Shown piece after piece: positions 52,401 through 61,746 of a stretch of 64,000 nt of DNA. The notes below the pieces were generated by a model, which was given only the letters and a program-made list of their open reading frames with translations, ran no database searches and was not told where the DNA came from. Origin of the DNA: Trichobilharzia regenti (Eukaryota > Platyhelminthes > Trematoda > Strigeidida > Schistosomatidae); NCBI GenBank assembly GCA_944472135.2, contig OX235270.1:74037168-74101167 (forward strand), in the 5' to 3' direction. Position numbers and translations under genes: made by a program. How positions within the stretch are numbered: the first letter of the stretch is position 1; each line of letters opens with the position of its first letter.

Positions 52401-55400
52401 TTCTAAAAGTCTAAATGAGGATTATTGTTATTGTTGCATATTTGTCGTCACTTAGTTTTCTAAATTAAAAAAATTATCAGCAGGACGAAGTCATTAGTTT
52501 ATATCATATGAATAGCTTATAATTCATACCTAATTTCTAAATTTATGTGGTTGATTCCAGTTTCAAGCATCAGAAATTTTCATGAGTAGGATTTTTGCAA
52601 TTTAAATACAATTAGAATGGATATAACATTATTTAAAATAAACTTTTTAATTATCTAGTAGTGTTTAGCTTATCTACTGAACACTTTAGAAAAAGAATGC
52701 CTTTTATCAACGTGTCAGTCACCAACGCTGCTAAGATTGTCAACCTTACTTAAAAGCCTGAACTATTCAGTCGTAATAAGTTATACTTGCATAGAAACTG
52801 TTCACTTTAAAGTAGCAGTAATTGTGTGGGGAAACAAAATAAAGTTATTCATCCGCTTGTGTGATACAATTCGGTCTCTAATTTCCAGTTCACTGCTTAT
52901 TCTGTCATGCTATAGTTTAATAGAAGATTTTCTTTTTCACAATGTTTAGACATAGAAAGTATATAACTATGAGAATCAGAAAATACGCTTCTCAGCTGAA
53001 TGATAGTCACGTGTATAGTCTAGTTGAGTGGATGTACACGTTATGTGGATGATTTTAATCCATATGAGTGTTTTTTCGTTGTATCAGTCTTTGCAATCAT
53101 TCGGAATCACCACCAACTGCCTACACTCCACTTGTCAACAGTAATAATTTACTCACTGTAATCGCTGACCTTATTGTTCAACTAGGACATAAAATTCCGT
53201 ATAGTACTATCTTGAATGGACACATTAAACCTTATTGTTCTTATATAGTGAGAACATTTTGTAAATATTACTTCTTACTTCAACTGTTTATTTGTATGTC
53301 ATGTGATTTAAAATAATACGGTTTACAGCTAAATTGCATTTATTAGCTATCATCAATGTTATTTATACCCACTAGAGTTTACCGAGACATCTGCAGTAAA
53401 ACAGTTGCGCTTTATAATTTAACTGTATTTGATTTACCACCTTCTACCTATTTCGAATGTGAAATATAAGGTGTAAGCTATCAGTAATCAGAAATTTGTT
53501 TGTTAATATAAGCGAGGAAATGTGCGTCGTTTTAAAAACCTCTAGAGTCATTAGGTAATGCACATATTAATTAGGTAAGAACCACGTTGATAAGGATACT
53601 AAATAGGCTTCCAAAGTCACCATATTTCAAGTAATATTACTTGTGCTTTGTCTGTTTGACTTTTACATACAACACATGCAATTGAAGGTCATATTAACAA
53701 AAACAAATTCGTATGTTCCGGAGGACTTGGCACAGACTCACTTACTATCCGGGCTATTTTTCCATTGTAATCTATCTAACTAGCTGTTTATTTTAACATT
53801 CGCGTACACAGATTAACATCTTTACTTATTTATAATTTTTCCTCTTAAATAAGCTTTCAATTATGCCGTTACCTGTTACTGATTTCTACATTTTAAGCAT
53901 ATAGTCCCACTATTATTATTATTTAATTTTTAAACTGTCATCTTCACTTTCGTGATTATTTTCGCTCTATTAAACCTTGAGACCGACAACATCTCATCTA
54001 CTAATTTATAACCACTTTCATTCTTTAGAAGACAGCATATGCCAGTGAAGAGGTGCTAGTAGCTAGCTAACTCAAAAAACAAGTGTATATCTTTCTAAAG
54101 TGTAATTACTGCACTATTTTGTACTTTGTTATGTAAGTAAGCAATTACTCTGTCAAATGCCTCTTAAACAATAAATCTCCATCAAATGTTCATAGGTAGG
54201 GTTTAATGAACACAGATAACTAAGACCTGTGCGAGTGTTCTCCTAGCTTTGATTTTTGGTGGTGGTTATTTCATCTCCAGGCTTGACAACATCTTCAGCA
54301 CTCGTTTTATCAAAAGACTGAGACACATTTACTATTTGTATGAATATTTAAATGTTGTTTTCGCTTTCGCGTTTTACCTTTGTCTAAATGTAATCGGGAT
54401 AAAACACGTTTTTTTCATTACTAACGCAAAGGTTATTTGTTTAATGCAGTGTAATAATCTTCAATTACTTAATATCACCATATTTTAATATGAATGCTCC
54501 TTTTCAATTCTCTGTTAATGTGCATTTGAAAGTAAAGGTATGCGTGTTTTGGCAAGACACATTTTTAAGTTTCTTCTTGTTATTAGATGGTGGTAGTTTT
54601 ATTCTAAATTCTATTTAAGAAGAGTCAAGATTCTCAGTTATTTTTGAATGACTACATTCATTGTTTCACCTAATTTTAAGTTTACGTTAAGTCAGTCAGT
54701 CAACGTAACTTTATTAGCTGTCTTCGAGTACGCTTTCTTCTCAAAGTCATAATTTTATAAGTACAGATTTTATTGTCAGTACAATAAAATTAATTAATTA
54801 TTTGCCACTAATAGCCACTAATTTTTGTTATTGTGTTGAAGCAAAGTAAGCGTGAAGAAGATGTTTATTATTTCATTCCATGAATGTTAATAAAACCTCT
54901 CATTAGGTTCATTATAATCTCTTCAGTATTAATCCCCTGAATATGGGATTAAGTGATAAATACTTTGCTTTATCTTAACTTTTATTATAAATGTCTCACA
55001 AAATTTCCGTTCAGATAATTCTTTCTCAAGGTGTACACCATTTTTTTTCTAATTCTGTACACTTTAAATTTTTATTTATCAACTATATTTTCAGGCGAAA
55101 ATAGGTTTACTCTCATATAATTACTAGACCATGAATTGAAACCAACTTGACTACATGGATACAGATAAGTCAGTCGGGTGTAGAGATGTGAGAAGAGAGT
55201 GTAGCGCCTACACAGTCAGTGAATCGTAGAATTTAAGTTTTCAGTGAGCCATGGAACAGTATTTATGCATTAAGTACACTTAATACAGCTGGTAGGAATA
55301 TACTCATAGGATTAAATGAGATATTAATTTAAGTTTATAATGAAGATAGGTATCATATTTTAAGAAATCTTACAAAAACAGTATAGTTTTCTTTTCACTT

Positions 55401-58400
55401 GAAAAGGCGTTTATACACAAACATTTAGAGTTACAGGAAAATATCAGTTTTTGTTAAGACAGTATGGTTAAGGATAATCAGTTTTCAGCGGAATTTGAAT
55501 AACCGACCTCATTTTATCAACCATACATAGGTAAAATAATCCTGATAACGATTTTACTGACATGAATTCACAACAAGTACTAAATATATTTGCATTTGTA
55601 CATGTCTCAGATTAGGCGACATTATTTTTGTCACGAATTATGCACTGTGTATACAGGGTTTATTTGTGCAAATTTCACCCCAATGTCATGAGATTATTTT
55701 AAAAAAAGTTTATATTTCCTGGCTAATATGAAAATTTAATAATATATATATATATAATTCACACAAGCCACTTCTCAAAAAATGCTTTGTGGATATGGAA
55801 TGAGGGACGTGCAGTAGTCCATTTTTCACTTATAAAATATGATAAAGTAAACCATACAATGAAGGTGTCCATATGCTTTTTCGTACATCAAATATACCAT
55901 CTTCTGGTATGAGCATTCATAATGTCATGAACTATATCCTTCTTTTTAGCTTCATTGGCGAATAAAAGTGTAATTTTAAGTTACCTTTTTCGTGATGGTT
56001 TCGTCTATTACAATGTAAGAAACTGGGTGAATGAAGAAACTAAGATTATTCATCTCCGTCAACACAAACTTTCCGAAAAATTCGCAGGTATATTTAGTTA
56101 TAAATTGTCATTTAGATATATTTAATATAGGCAAATGTACTGTCTATCAGACACTAAATACACTAGAACCTGCTGAAAATTTTATTTCGCGTATCAACTA
56201 CGTGAATAAAAATTAAGTGCCTGAGTGAAAATGGAGCCAGTTATTTTGTACTGTCATGAATTATGTTATAAATAACCCATATGCTGCAAGTGTTTCGACT
56301 CAAACATACGAAGTGGTCTGAAGACTCGACTAGTTACAGACACAGAGTTTTAATGCCTAACGGCATGTTTTGAATTTTCATTTCTGACTATTCACTTAGT
56401 GATAGAGGAGTTTTTGTATGGAGGATTTCACCATGAGAGGTGAAGATGGGGCAGTAACTCATCGAGGAAGACATTGCGAAGTGGTCGTGCTATGTCGTGA
56501 ACTGGCAGAAGTTAGAATTCAAGAACCATTGGATCGGGTCCCAGTGGCTTAATGGTCTACGAGCTCGCTAGCCTTGTTACCAGCAGGACCTGGTTTCGAA
56601 CCCCGGGGGTGCGTACTACTGAAGAGTCCCAAACTAGGACGAAACAGCTGTCCAGTACTCCCAGGTTTTCCACTGGTTCTGTAACTGATGTCAGCTCATG
56701 GTGAAACCCTCCATACAATAAAACCAATACTTGAAGAGGACTTTTTATCAAAGTTAACTGAAGAATGGTTTGAATTTTTACACCTTATTACAATTAAGAC
56801 ATTAATAACTGAAATTATCACCTATGATTATAAAATTCATTCATTCTGTTATTTCAAGTACAAAATACTTCAAGTTATCAATTCCTGTTGATTTCTGAGG
56901 ACATTAATATGTAATTACTGTACCAATAGCCAGAGTAGTCAATCAAATTCATTCAAATGAATCTGTCAATCGAATCTGGTTATTGGTATTCCTTTATTTA
57001 ATTTCAGAGAACAACGATACACTGATTTTCTATTCTTTAAGAAGAGAATTCGTATCATTTCCTCGGCAGATAACTTCAAAGGGGTGGGCAGATAATTCTT
57101 AAAAGGTTTAAAATTCTAGTTCACTTTCAAATTTCAGCGTACATCGTACTTGTTGTTTTACAGACAATTAACATGACCATATACACCCGAAATTTTATTT
57201 CATAATAAAAACAATGCAATAAATTGGTGTGATGATTTTACTTTTATTAGGCGCATTTTGTCAACCTAACTATTTTGATACATAATTTACTGAATAATAC
57301 AAAGCTCTTGGTGCATCTATGATCTATTGGTAGAATGCTTGTCGACCATTCACGTGGTGCCGGATTCGATCCTCGGCCAACTCACTCCTTACCCTAGCTT
57401 ACACAGCAGTAAACCTGGTAAAGACAGGAGATTGGTAATAAGACTAGCAAGCCAACCCCATGAAAACATCACTGTTAGTGAAATTCAAAGCCCAAAGCAT
57501 GAAGCCTTATTTTCCAGTAGGAACGCAAGGGAATAAAATAATACGATGGTCTGTATTGCCACAATTCAAGATAGAAATTATTCTAAATTTGACTCTTGAT
57601 TCCTCAGAGAACATTATGATGCAGTCGCTTTCTAAATTTTCTGATTGTAGGAATTTTCAAGCAGCCATATGTAATTTTTACAGATAAGGTTGTTAGTTGG
57701 CCCTTATGTGACTTAGGTGCTCATTAAATTTGTTAATCATTTATAGAATATTTGCAGTAATACTAATCCTTTAGTTTTCCCTATGTGGCAAGACTATTAT
57801 ATAATATTCACATATTTGGAAAACTATTGATTGTAAATGAATTCGACATCCATGATAATATTTTGCAAATACACGATGATTGAAGGTGAACAGATAATCC
57901 GTGTCACTGCAGAATAACAACAGGGGATAATTCTCAGGGTGCTAATTTGAATCCTGCAGTGAAGCAAGTTTTCCCCTCATCTTCAAGCGTCATTCAGAAT
58001 ATCTGTTGTGTTAGCGGTAGTTCTACCAGTCCAAATCTACCCTGTATTGTGTGACGGTTAAAATGTGATGACATATGAGATTGTTCGTAGTTAATCAGAT
58101 GGCAGCTAATGTTACGGATTAAATGCACGAATTGCCTTATTAGCTGTTACCACTATACATGAGATCAATTAGAACAGTAGTGAAGTAATATTTCTCTGCC
58201 TATGGAATATTCTGTCAAATCGAAGTGGAAAGTTAACTATTCTTATCATATACAATTCCTAGAAGTGAATAAACTTTACCATCTATTTATGCCTTACGGC
58301 AGCTGCAAACTCTGCATGGTGCAACACACTGCACTCGGTGACTAAAATGAAATCTAATCCTTTCAACTGCTGGGAGAAAGAAACAAAGACTGAAGGTAAA

Positions 58401-58761
58401 CAATGAAACATCCAGCTCAGAATCTTTCATTAACACCTGTAGACATGTGATGCCTTGAGATGTGTGAGATAACAGTCAGGGAATGAACGTCTTAACTACT
58501 GAAATGGATGACTTGTTCATACTGTTATTCGAAATATCTCAAAATGTGTCGCAATGAAATATCTTACAGCATACAGTAGACATTACGGGCACGACAATTC
58601 AGTTAATGTAAAATAGTTAAGTAGATATGCGAGGATTATAAAATATAATATCCTCATGTTTTAACGCATAAGAATAAAAATATGTTTTCACATAACAATA
58701 TTAACTTACATGGCAAACTATCCATCACATCACTAGTTACTGTTGTATCACTGATCTCCAT
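34300..58761 (-). CDS. NR2E3: NR2E3/PNR-type nuclear receptor, whole multi-exon gene (joined by hand)
   Basis: This is a ligand-type nuclear receptor, a nuclear DNA-binding transcription factor. I joined ten coding exons on the minus strand by splice sites and phase: 58761-58710, 49639-48694, 45818-45715, 43000-42938, 42863-41836, 39830-39331, 37315-37170, 35646-35619, 35283-35126 and 34402-34300. The product is about 1,040 residues, far longer than the roughly 400-residue vertebrate PNR because of a long N-terminal region and a long hinge. Two zinc fingers, P-box CNGCSG and the VQNERQPRN signature after the DNA-binding domain point to NR2E3 (fly Hr51, worm fax-1) rather than NR2E1/tailless, which has CDGC and NERGPR. 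The ligand-binding domain is recognisable but divergent. The DNA-binding domain is certain; the first and last exons are less so. Exon 5 has an unresolved frame break near 42,080-42,106. Confidence 0.85.
34670..34902 (+). repeat. tRNA-derived SINE, second family, inside receptor intron 9
   Basis: The best plus-strand copy. It has an A-box-like TAGCGGTTAGGACG (34,685-34,698), a B-box-like GGGTTTGATCTCC, a body with CGAGACTGGTAAAGAGGAAA and GCATGAGGCTAGCAACCC, a hairpin CTTCAAGCCACTAGCTTGAAG, and an A-rich tail. RNA polymerase III boxes are inferred. It sits antisense to the gene, between exon 9 and the candidate last exon. Confidence 0.8.
35126..35283 (-). CDS. NR2E3: Receptor exon 9: ligand-binding domain helices 7-10
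   Basis: This 158-nt exon lies between acceptor CTTGCTTCTTGCAG|CCTGAT and donor ACAAG|GTGACG. It reads [19 protein letters not shown], then [20 protein letters not shown] and [13 protein letters not shown]. This matches the family pattern (D-x-TEF-x-x-LK-x-x-x-LFxPD ... V-x-x-LQ-x-x ... L-x-x-Y-x-x-x-HP) closely enough to identify it by eye. The open frame continues upstream of the acceptor to 35,346, but that part is intron. Confidence 0.88.
35619..35646 (-). CDS. NR2E3: Receptor exon 8: 28-nt microexon
   Basis: This is a 28-nt exon. Its acceptor has a near-ideal branch point and pyrimidine tract (CTAATTTTTTTTAG|A) and its donor is GACAAC|GTAAGA. With the AG from exon 7 it reads [10 protein letters not shown]. 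This fits the family segment that precedes helix 7 (SRFRALxxDPTEF) and leads into [10 protein letters not shown] in exon 9. Both phases fit: one base in, none out. Without it, exons 7 and 9 cannot be joined in frame, because direct joining meets a stop within six codons. Confidence 0.7.
35647..37169 (-). other. Receptor intron 7
   Basis: Non-coding AT-rich sequence between exon 7 and the microexon; no repeat I can name. Confidence 0.6.
37170..37315 (-). CDS. NR2E3: Receptor exon 7: ligand-binding domain helices 4-5
   Basis: This 146-nt exon lies between acceptor TTCTGTTTTCTCAG|ACATGG and donor TTCAG|GTAAGA, both strong. It reads [20 protein letters not shown] and goes on [10 protein letters not shown]. 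This fits the family stretch after helix 3 (DQ-x-LLEE-W-x-ELF-x-QW) with many substitutions. It continues directly after the DQ of exon 6 with matching phase 0. Phase 2 at its end needs an exon that starts with one codon-completing base, which the 28-nt microexon supplies. It was not visible as a long open frame; it was found by looking for the expected helix 4-5 pattern. Confidence 0.8.
37316..39330 (-). other. Receptor intron 6
   Basis: Non-coding AT-rich sequence. Small frames on either strand (37,729-37,920; 38,168-38,371) have no support. Confidence 0.6.
39331..39830 (-). CDS. NR2E3: Receptor exon 6: start of the ligand-binding domain
   Basis: This 500-nt exon runs between acceptor CGATTTACAG|AT and donor GACCAG|GTAGGC. 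It opens with [19 protein letters not shown], then a low-complexity insert, and ends with helix 3 of a nuclear receptor ligand-binding domain: [20 protein letters not shown]. This matches the family pattern of a hydrophobic W followed by (L/I)PxFxxLxxxDQ. The frame is open throughout; shorter frames seen at 39,298-39,531 and 39,534-39,719 are part of it or shadows. Phase 0 at the end fits exon 7. Confidence 0.85.
40195..40495 (+). mobile_element. RTE non-LTR element 3' end in receptor intron 5
   Basis: A plus-strand remnant with CGAAGTGAAAATGGATAGGA (family: RWLGHVLRM region), TAAGTGGAACCCGAACGGAC (family: WNPNGQRKRGR), GGTGACATGGAGAAGACCGT (family: TWRR) and AGCTCTATGTTCCACTGTGA near the 3' end. 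It is a short, 5'-truncated copy antisense to the gene. Confidence 0.8.
40790..40872 (-). repeat. Fragment of the second SINE family
   Basis: A short piece with GAAGCTTCTGTAGCAGTTTC and TAGCCTCATGTCCGAAG, matching the body of the 45.2-kb copy. No tRNA-like part. Confidence 0.5.
41836..42863 (-). CDS. NR2E3: Receptor exon 5: hinge region, with one frame break
   Basis: This long hinge (D) region is rich in Ser, Thr and Asn, with a basic patch ([20 protein letters not shown]) that could serve nuclear localisation. The frame from 42,863 runs to a TGA at 42,078-42,076. A second frame, one base off, is open from 42,103 and carries on as [17 protein letters not shown], an Asn run from an (ATT)n repeat, and [13 protein letters not shown]. 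It ends at a near-consensus donor, AAAG|GTGAGT. Phase 1 fits exon 6 (G|AT gives Asp). The shift between the two frames is unresolved: either a second small intron or a one-base assembly error. I found no convincing GT-AG pair that repairs it. Confidence 0.75.
42864..42937 (-). other. Candidate 74-nt intron in the receptor gene
   Basis: The stretch runs from donor CAA|GTAAACG to acceptor ATAACCATCAG|TG. Its length is 2 mod 3, and its removal links the NERQPRN frame to the long hinge frame without a stop. Small introns of a few tens of bases are known in schistosome genes. A one-base assembly error is the alternative. Confidence 0.55.
42938..43000 (-). CDS. NR2E3: Receptor exon 4: DNA-binding domain C-terminal extension
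   Basis: The exon starts after a strong acceptor, TTGTTTTTTCTAACATTTAG|CT. With the last base of exon 3 it reads [13 protein letters not shown], the PNR-specific C-terminal extension of the DNA-binding domain. If the frame is read straight on, it stops at a TGA (42,864-42,862), 45 codons after the acceptor. If the 74-nt stretch 42,937-42,864 (GTAAAC ... CATCAG) is removed as an intron, the reading joins the long downstream frame exactly (ACAACAA|TG). A single-base assembly error would also explain the break. The acceptor and protein match are firm; the 3' end of this exon is an inference. Confidence 0.8.
44860..45085 (-). repeat. tRNA-derived SINE, second family, receptor intron 3
   Basis: A minus-strand copy: CTTTGCGTTACGAGTAGGAC, AGCTTTAAAGTTTCAG, TAACAGCCAACCTTTCGTC and a B-box remnant (GATCGTACTCCAGACC). 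Diverged. Confidence 0.7.
45200..45422 (-). repeat. tRNA-derived SINE, second family, receptor intron 3
   Basis: A better kept minus-strand copy 115 bases from the previous one: GTTCCCAGTGGAAAATAGGG, the hairpin TTCAAGTTAGAAGCTTGAAG, TAGCCTCATGTCCAACCTTC, CTGGCTTAGCGAGG, a decayed B-box CGGACCACTTGC and an A-box region GAGCATTCTACCGCTGTCCC. Two copies in tandem order flank exon 3. Confidence 0.8.
45715..45818 (-). CDS. NR2E3: Receptor exon 3: zinc finger 2
   Basis: This 104-nt exon lies between acceptor TCATTTTTACAG|GTGTCAAG and donor AAAGATG|GTGAGT. It encodes the second zinc finger: C-x6-C-x9-C-x2-C (CQAGNGLC, then [11 protein letters not shown]), then [13 protein letters not shown]. The [16 protein letters not shown] block is near-invariant in NR2E receptors. 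Phase 2 in and phase 1 out both fit the neighbours: AG|G gives Arg and G|CT gives Ala. It is too short to stand out as an open frame and was found by reading the opposite strand of a plus-strand frame at 45,613-46,026, which is a shadow. It is flanked by an RTE element on one side and two SINEs on the other. Confidence 0.95.
46200..47612 (+). mobile_element. Non-LTR retroelement reverse transcriptase fragment in receptor intron 2
   Basis: A plus-strand copy with an open frame of 357 codons (46,347-47,420). It reads [14 protein letters not shown], the catalytic [52 protein letters not shown] and [18 protein letters not shown]. These are palm, thumb and C-terminal parts of an RTE-like reverse transcriptase. 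Just upstream, in another frame, is the palm A block ([13 protein letters not shown], near 46,290), so there is at least one frameshift and no endonuclease. The family differs from the FADN copies. It is the youngest-looking element in the window. Confidence 0.85.
48694..49639 (-). CDS. NR2E3: Receptor exon 2: long N-terminal domain and zinc finger 1
   Basis: This 946-nt exon is open from acceptor TTCTATTTCAG|CTGG to donor TACAG|GTAACA. About 298 residues are low-complexity, rich in Ser, Asn and Thr, and form the A/B region, with no recognisable domain. The last 36 residues are zinc finger 1, with spacing C-x2-C-x13-C-x2-C (CIVC ... CNGC), then [15 protein letters not shown]. The P-box CNGCSG is that of NR2E3/PNR. 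The reading frame continues upstream of the internal Met at 49,589 to the acceptor, so that Met need not be the start. The final Arg codon is split (AG|G) with exon 3. The smaller plus-strand frame at 48,826-49,080 is its antisense shadow. Confidence 0.92.
51250..52090 (+). mobile_element. Internally deleted Penelope-like element with inverted ends, receptor intron 1
   Basis: A short plus-strand element of about 840 bases. Its ends (about 51,260-51,330 and 52,015-52,085) are inverted copies related to those of the 2.5-4.5 kb element. Between them is an open frame (51,471-51,821) with a well-kept GIY-YIG domain: [19 protein letters not shown], then RRISEH, and C-terminal LSLPWP. The reverse transcriptase is missing. 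The hammerhead-like core in its ends is degenerate (CCAGAAGAGG and CCAGACGAGT for CCTGATGATG). Confidence 0.8.
52091..56415. other. Receptor intron 1, central part
   Basis: AT-rich non-coding sequence with a (TA)n run near 55,741-55,757. Frames on both strands lack family signatures. Confidence 0.55.
56418..56735 (+). repeat. Sm-alpha-type SINE with ribozyme, receptor intron 1
   Basis: A plus-strand copy, antisense to the gene. It has the A-box-like AGTGGCTTAATGG, B-box GGTTTCGAACCCC, the hammerhead block, and an end with GTCAGCTCATGGTGAAACCC that is inverted relative to its start (GGATTTCACCATGAG). Confidence 0.85.
56613..56658 (+). ncRNA. Hammerhead ribozyme of the Sm-alpha SINE
   Basis: Core CTGAAGA at 56,619-56,625, stem II GTCC/GGAC, GAAA at 56,641-56,644, a short stem III (ACA GC TGT), and the cleavage triplet GTC with the cut between 56,652 and 56,653. 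Stem I has five pairs, but the base next to the core is A opposite C (mismatch). All invariant core bases are present. Schistosome satellite hammerheads are known to self-cleave; activity of this copy is inferred. Confidence 0.75.
57308..57542 (+). repeat. tRNA-derived SINE, second family, receptor intron 1
   Basis: A plus-strand copy: A-box-like ATCTATTGGTAGAATGC, B-box CGGATTCGATCCTC, the body AGTAAACCTGGTAAAGACAG, and an end AGTAGGAACGCAAGGGAATA followed by an AT tail. Frames at 57,327-57,687 are chance readings. Confidence 0.8.
57543..58709 (-). other. Receptor intron 1, 5' part
   Basis: AT-rich, no repeat or exon I can name. Confidence 0.5.
58710..58761 (-). CDS. NR2E3: Receptor exon 1: start codon and 17 codons
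   Basis: This is a candidate first coding exon. The start is AAACATGG, a good Kozak context, followed by [17 protein letters not shown] and one base of the next codon. It ends at a strong donor, T|GTAAGTTAA. The phase (1) fits exon 2 exactly: T plus CT gives Ser, and the reading continues [10 protein letters not shown]. The intron that follows is 9,070 bp. An AG about 9 nt upstream of the ATG (58,770-58,771) could be a splice acceptor for a 5'UTR intron or spliced leader; this is only a guess. The exon is too short to score by similarity, so the call rests on start, donor and phase agreement. Confidence 0.6.
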
Positions 58762-58771
58762 GTTTAGAGCT

Positions 58772-61225
58772 GTCCGAAGATAGTTTTCAGAACAACAGTT
58801 ATGATATTTTCAGACTGTTTACCAATCAGTCTTTTAAATTTTTAATATTATGAATGAATCAAACACTAAGTGAAACAGTTTGTTATATATCGCGTAAGTA
58901 GTCAACTCATTTATTTCGGAAAATCGTAGTCAGACCAGCTAGCGTCTCTATTATTTCTCTTATAAATTTTAGAAATTCAAGTAGGAGGGAGACTTAGAGA
59001 TTAATTCATACAGTAAAAAGCAGAAGGGTTTCGAGAAATATAACCATCTTTTTGGTTTATGTACACGTGTTTAATTTTCTGTTTAGTAAAGGGGAGTTGG
59101 AATCTAATATTGATGAGTACGCCTCATATCTTTCTGCCCACGGGGAGGGGTAGAATATCTTGCAGGACAGAGATCAAAATTACAGAATCGAAGCAATGAT
59201 ACATAAAAGCTCAGTCGTAATATTAATATTATACTATCTGCCCCAAAACCGTTATGTCTATCTTTCATATCAGAAGTTAGTTTGCCATTTGCTCTGTCAA
59301 GCGCGTGCTCACAATTTACGCAAAACAGCAACCAGGCATTAAACACAAAAGTATATCTGTATGTACTTATCTTTGTGTTTGAGAACATGCAACCGTAGAA
59401 GAACAACAAAAGTGACATGGAATACTTCAACTCGCATATATTTAAAATCAAAATACAGAAATCTAGTCAGAAGAAAGCTGTAACCTATTTTTCATTGGTT
59501 TAAAAGGTTTGAGTTTGTCTATTGACGAAAAGGTCTTCTTCATAGATGGGGGGAAGAGAGAGAAAAACTTGTCCCCACTACCATCTTCATCTTCAATCTT
59601 ATTTTCCAGTAAACGTATAAATCCATAGTGAGATTTTGTTTGTGTGATATTATCTGAATTTACTCAGCTGTGAAAATTTTTCTAAACTCTTAAAACTCCC
59701 AGTGAGTTTTATCAAATATTATTCAAGTTTAGTAATTTCATGAATTAATTAACTGGAGAATAGAAAATGAAGGATAAAAGCCTGAAGAAGAGTGTCTAGG
59801 AGACTTTATGAAGAGATTGTATTTTCAGTTTTCTTCGTTTCAAGAACGAATAGGTAAAAATGAGTGAGATGATTTAATTTATTACTTTACTTGCCAAATT
59901 AGAAGATTGAATTAAGCAGGAACATCTGTGCAGATAGCACGACATTCGTAAAATGAGACTAAGAAGTTGATAAGTAATATAATCTTATGTGTCCTCAAAT
60001 ATTAAGAATTTTCTCATGGTTTCAGTTGTTAATAGCCACGCTCGAGATATCCAAACCTGATAAATGTTGACATTGTCAGCACTGATCAGTAAGTACTCTG
60101 CGGTTAGAAACTGTTACCATGCTATGAAATGCCTATCAATAAAAAGAAAAAATGTTTCAAGCTATACAACAGTTTCTTGTCATCAATCTCACTGACTGAA
60201 TTCCAGAATTTACCAATAGAATTGCACCGATAATTTGGGTTAACAGAAAGTTTCTTTACACAGTCGTGACCAGAAATATTGAAAAGAAAAATTTTCTTCA
60301 GCACAGTATAAAGTATGAATTCAATGGGTAAATTTAGCGATGGCGCTTGACAGTAATTCTTCAAAAAAGAATGATTCTAAGGGGACCACTGAATCGATTG
60401 ACACGTTTAACATGATGACTTTTTTGAAACGTGTTATTACGTCTTCAACGTATTTTAGTGCATGTATGGAATAGTTGACGAGTAACTAAATCGAACGGTA
60501 CACTTTCTATGGGATAGTTTTCTCTTGGAGGCAATACGAAACAATGTCAAATATGATGAAGAGATAATAGAAGAAGTGACAGACAAACTGTCACAGAGAG
60601 TAGTACTAGATGCAAACCATCCAGTCTTTAGGCGTTATTAGCGTGACTCAGACAATCCCACTCAGTGAAGTCAATAAAAACATCATGAATATTTCTATCA
60701 CAAATGTATTTTTCCGGTGAGACTGTGTATATTGCTTGGTCACAATATTCTCCATGGTTTCACAACTTGTTATGTAGCCTATGATAACGACAGTGATAAA
60801 CAAAGGTCTGCATTTCTCCCTCCTTCTATTGGCTTTAGCTTTTTGAGCGGACTGGCTTCTCAGGGATCTTGTAAACAGTCAGCACATTCGATGCGCTGGG
60901 AGGCAAAATTGTTTCACTTCTTGGTTCAGTTTGAATGAGATTATTGGTGTCAGTATCTGAATTAACCGCCTCATAATGAAAAGCTTTAAACTATATCTGT
61001 TTTTCTAACATCAAGAGTAGCAAAATATTACGATTTGTCTGCATTTTTGGTTTAAAAAGCATTCTAAAATAATTAAAAAATCTCAAAAATGACAGAAAAT
61101 GTTACTTAGCAATCGGAACTTTTAGTCTTCATTAGCTTCGATAAGTGGAATTTCTGTCTGTGTAAGTATTGTACAAGCAAACTAAGTGCCTCACATCTGG
61201 AATACATAGAGCCAAACATGACATA
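58772..61225. other. Upstream flank of the receptor gene; no gene seen
   Basis: AT-rich. It should hold the promoter and 5'UTR of the receptor gene, but I can place neither. Small frames at 59,104-59,451 and 60,717-60,938 have no family signature. Confidence 0.45.
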
Positions 61226-61293
61226 TTCTTTGATTTGTTTCAGGATTTCATCATGAGCTGACATTAGTTAGAGAACCATTGGAAAACCTGGGA

Positions 61294-61339
61294 GTACTGG
61301 ACAGCTGTTTCGTCCTAGTTTGGGACTCTTCAGCAGTAC
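61294..61339 (-). ncRNA. Hammerhead ribozyme, minus-strand arm
   Basis: Reads as stem I GTACTG/CAGTAC (six perfect pairs), core CTGAAGA, stem II GTCC/GGAC, GAAA, a short stem III and GTC with the cut between 61,300 and 61,299. All invariant core bases are present. A type I hammerhead of the schistosome satellite class. Confidence 0.85.
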
Positions 61340-61746
61340 GCACCCACCGGGATTCGAACCCAGGACCTTCCGGTTACAAGGCGAGCTCGTATACCATTAA
61401 GCCACTGGGACCCGATTCAATGGTCCTTGAATTCTAACTTCTGCCAATTCACGACATAGCGCGACCGCTAGCCAATGTCTTCGGCGAGTATTTGTCCTCA
61501 CACCCGACCAGCTGGCCCTATTCAGGTAGGTAGTTACCTGGGTTCCAGTGGAAGTCGTGACCAGTAGGGTGCAGCTGATCGGGTGTGAGGACAAATACTC
61601 GCCGAAGACATTGGCTAGCGGTCGCACTATGTCGTGAATTGGCAGAAGTTAGAATTCAAGGACCATTGGATCGGGTCCCAGTGGCTTAATGGTATACGAG
61701 CTCGCCTTGTAACCGGAAGGTCCTGGGTTCGAATCCCGGTGGGTGC

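Noticed and set aside
61680..61745. A true threonine tRNA gene
   Set aside because: The tRNA-like boxes and loop are part of a repeated SINE, and the acceptor stem does not close into a proper cloverleaf.
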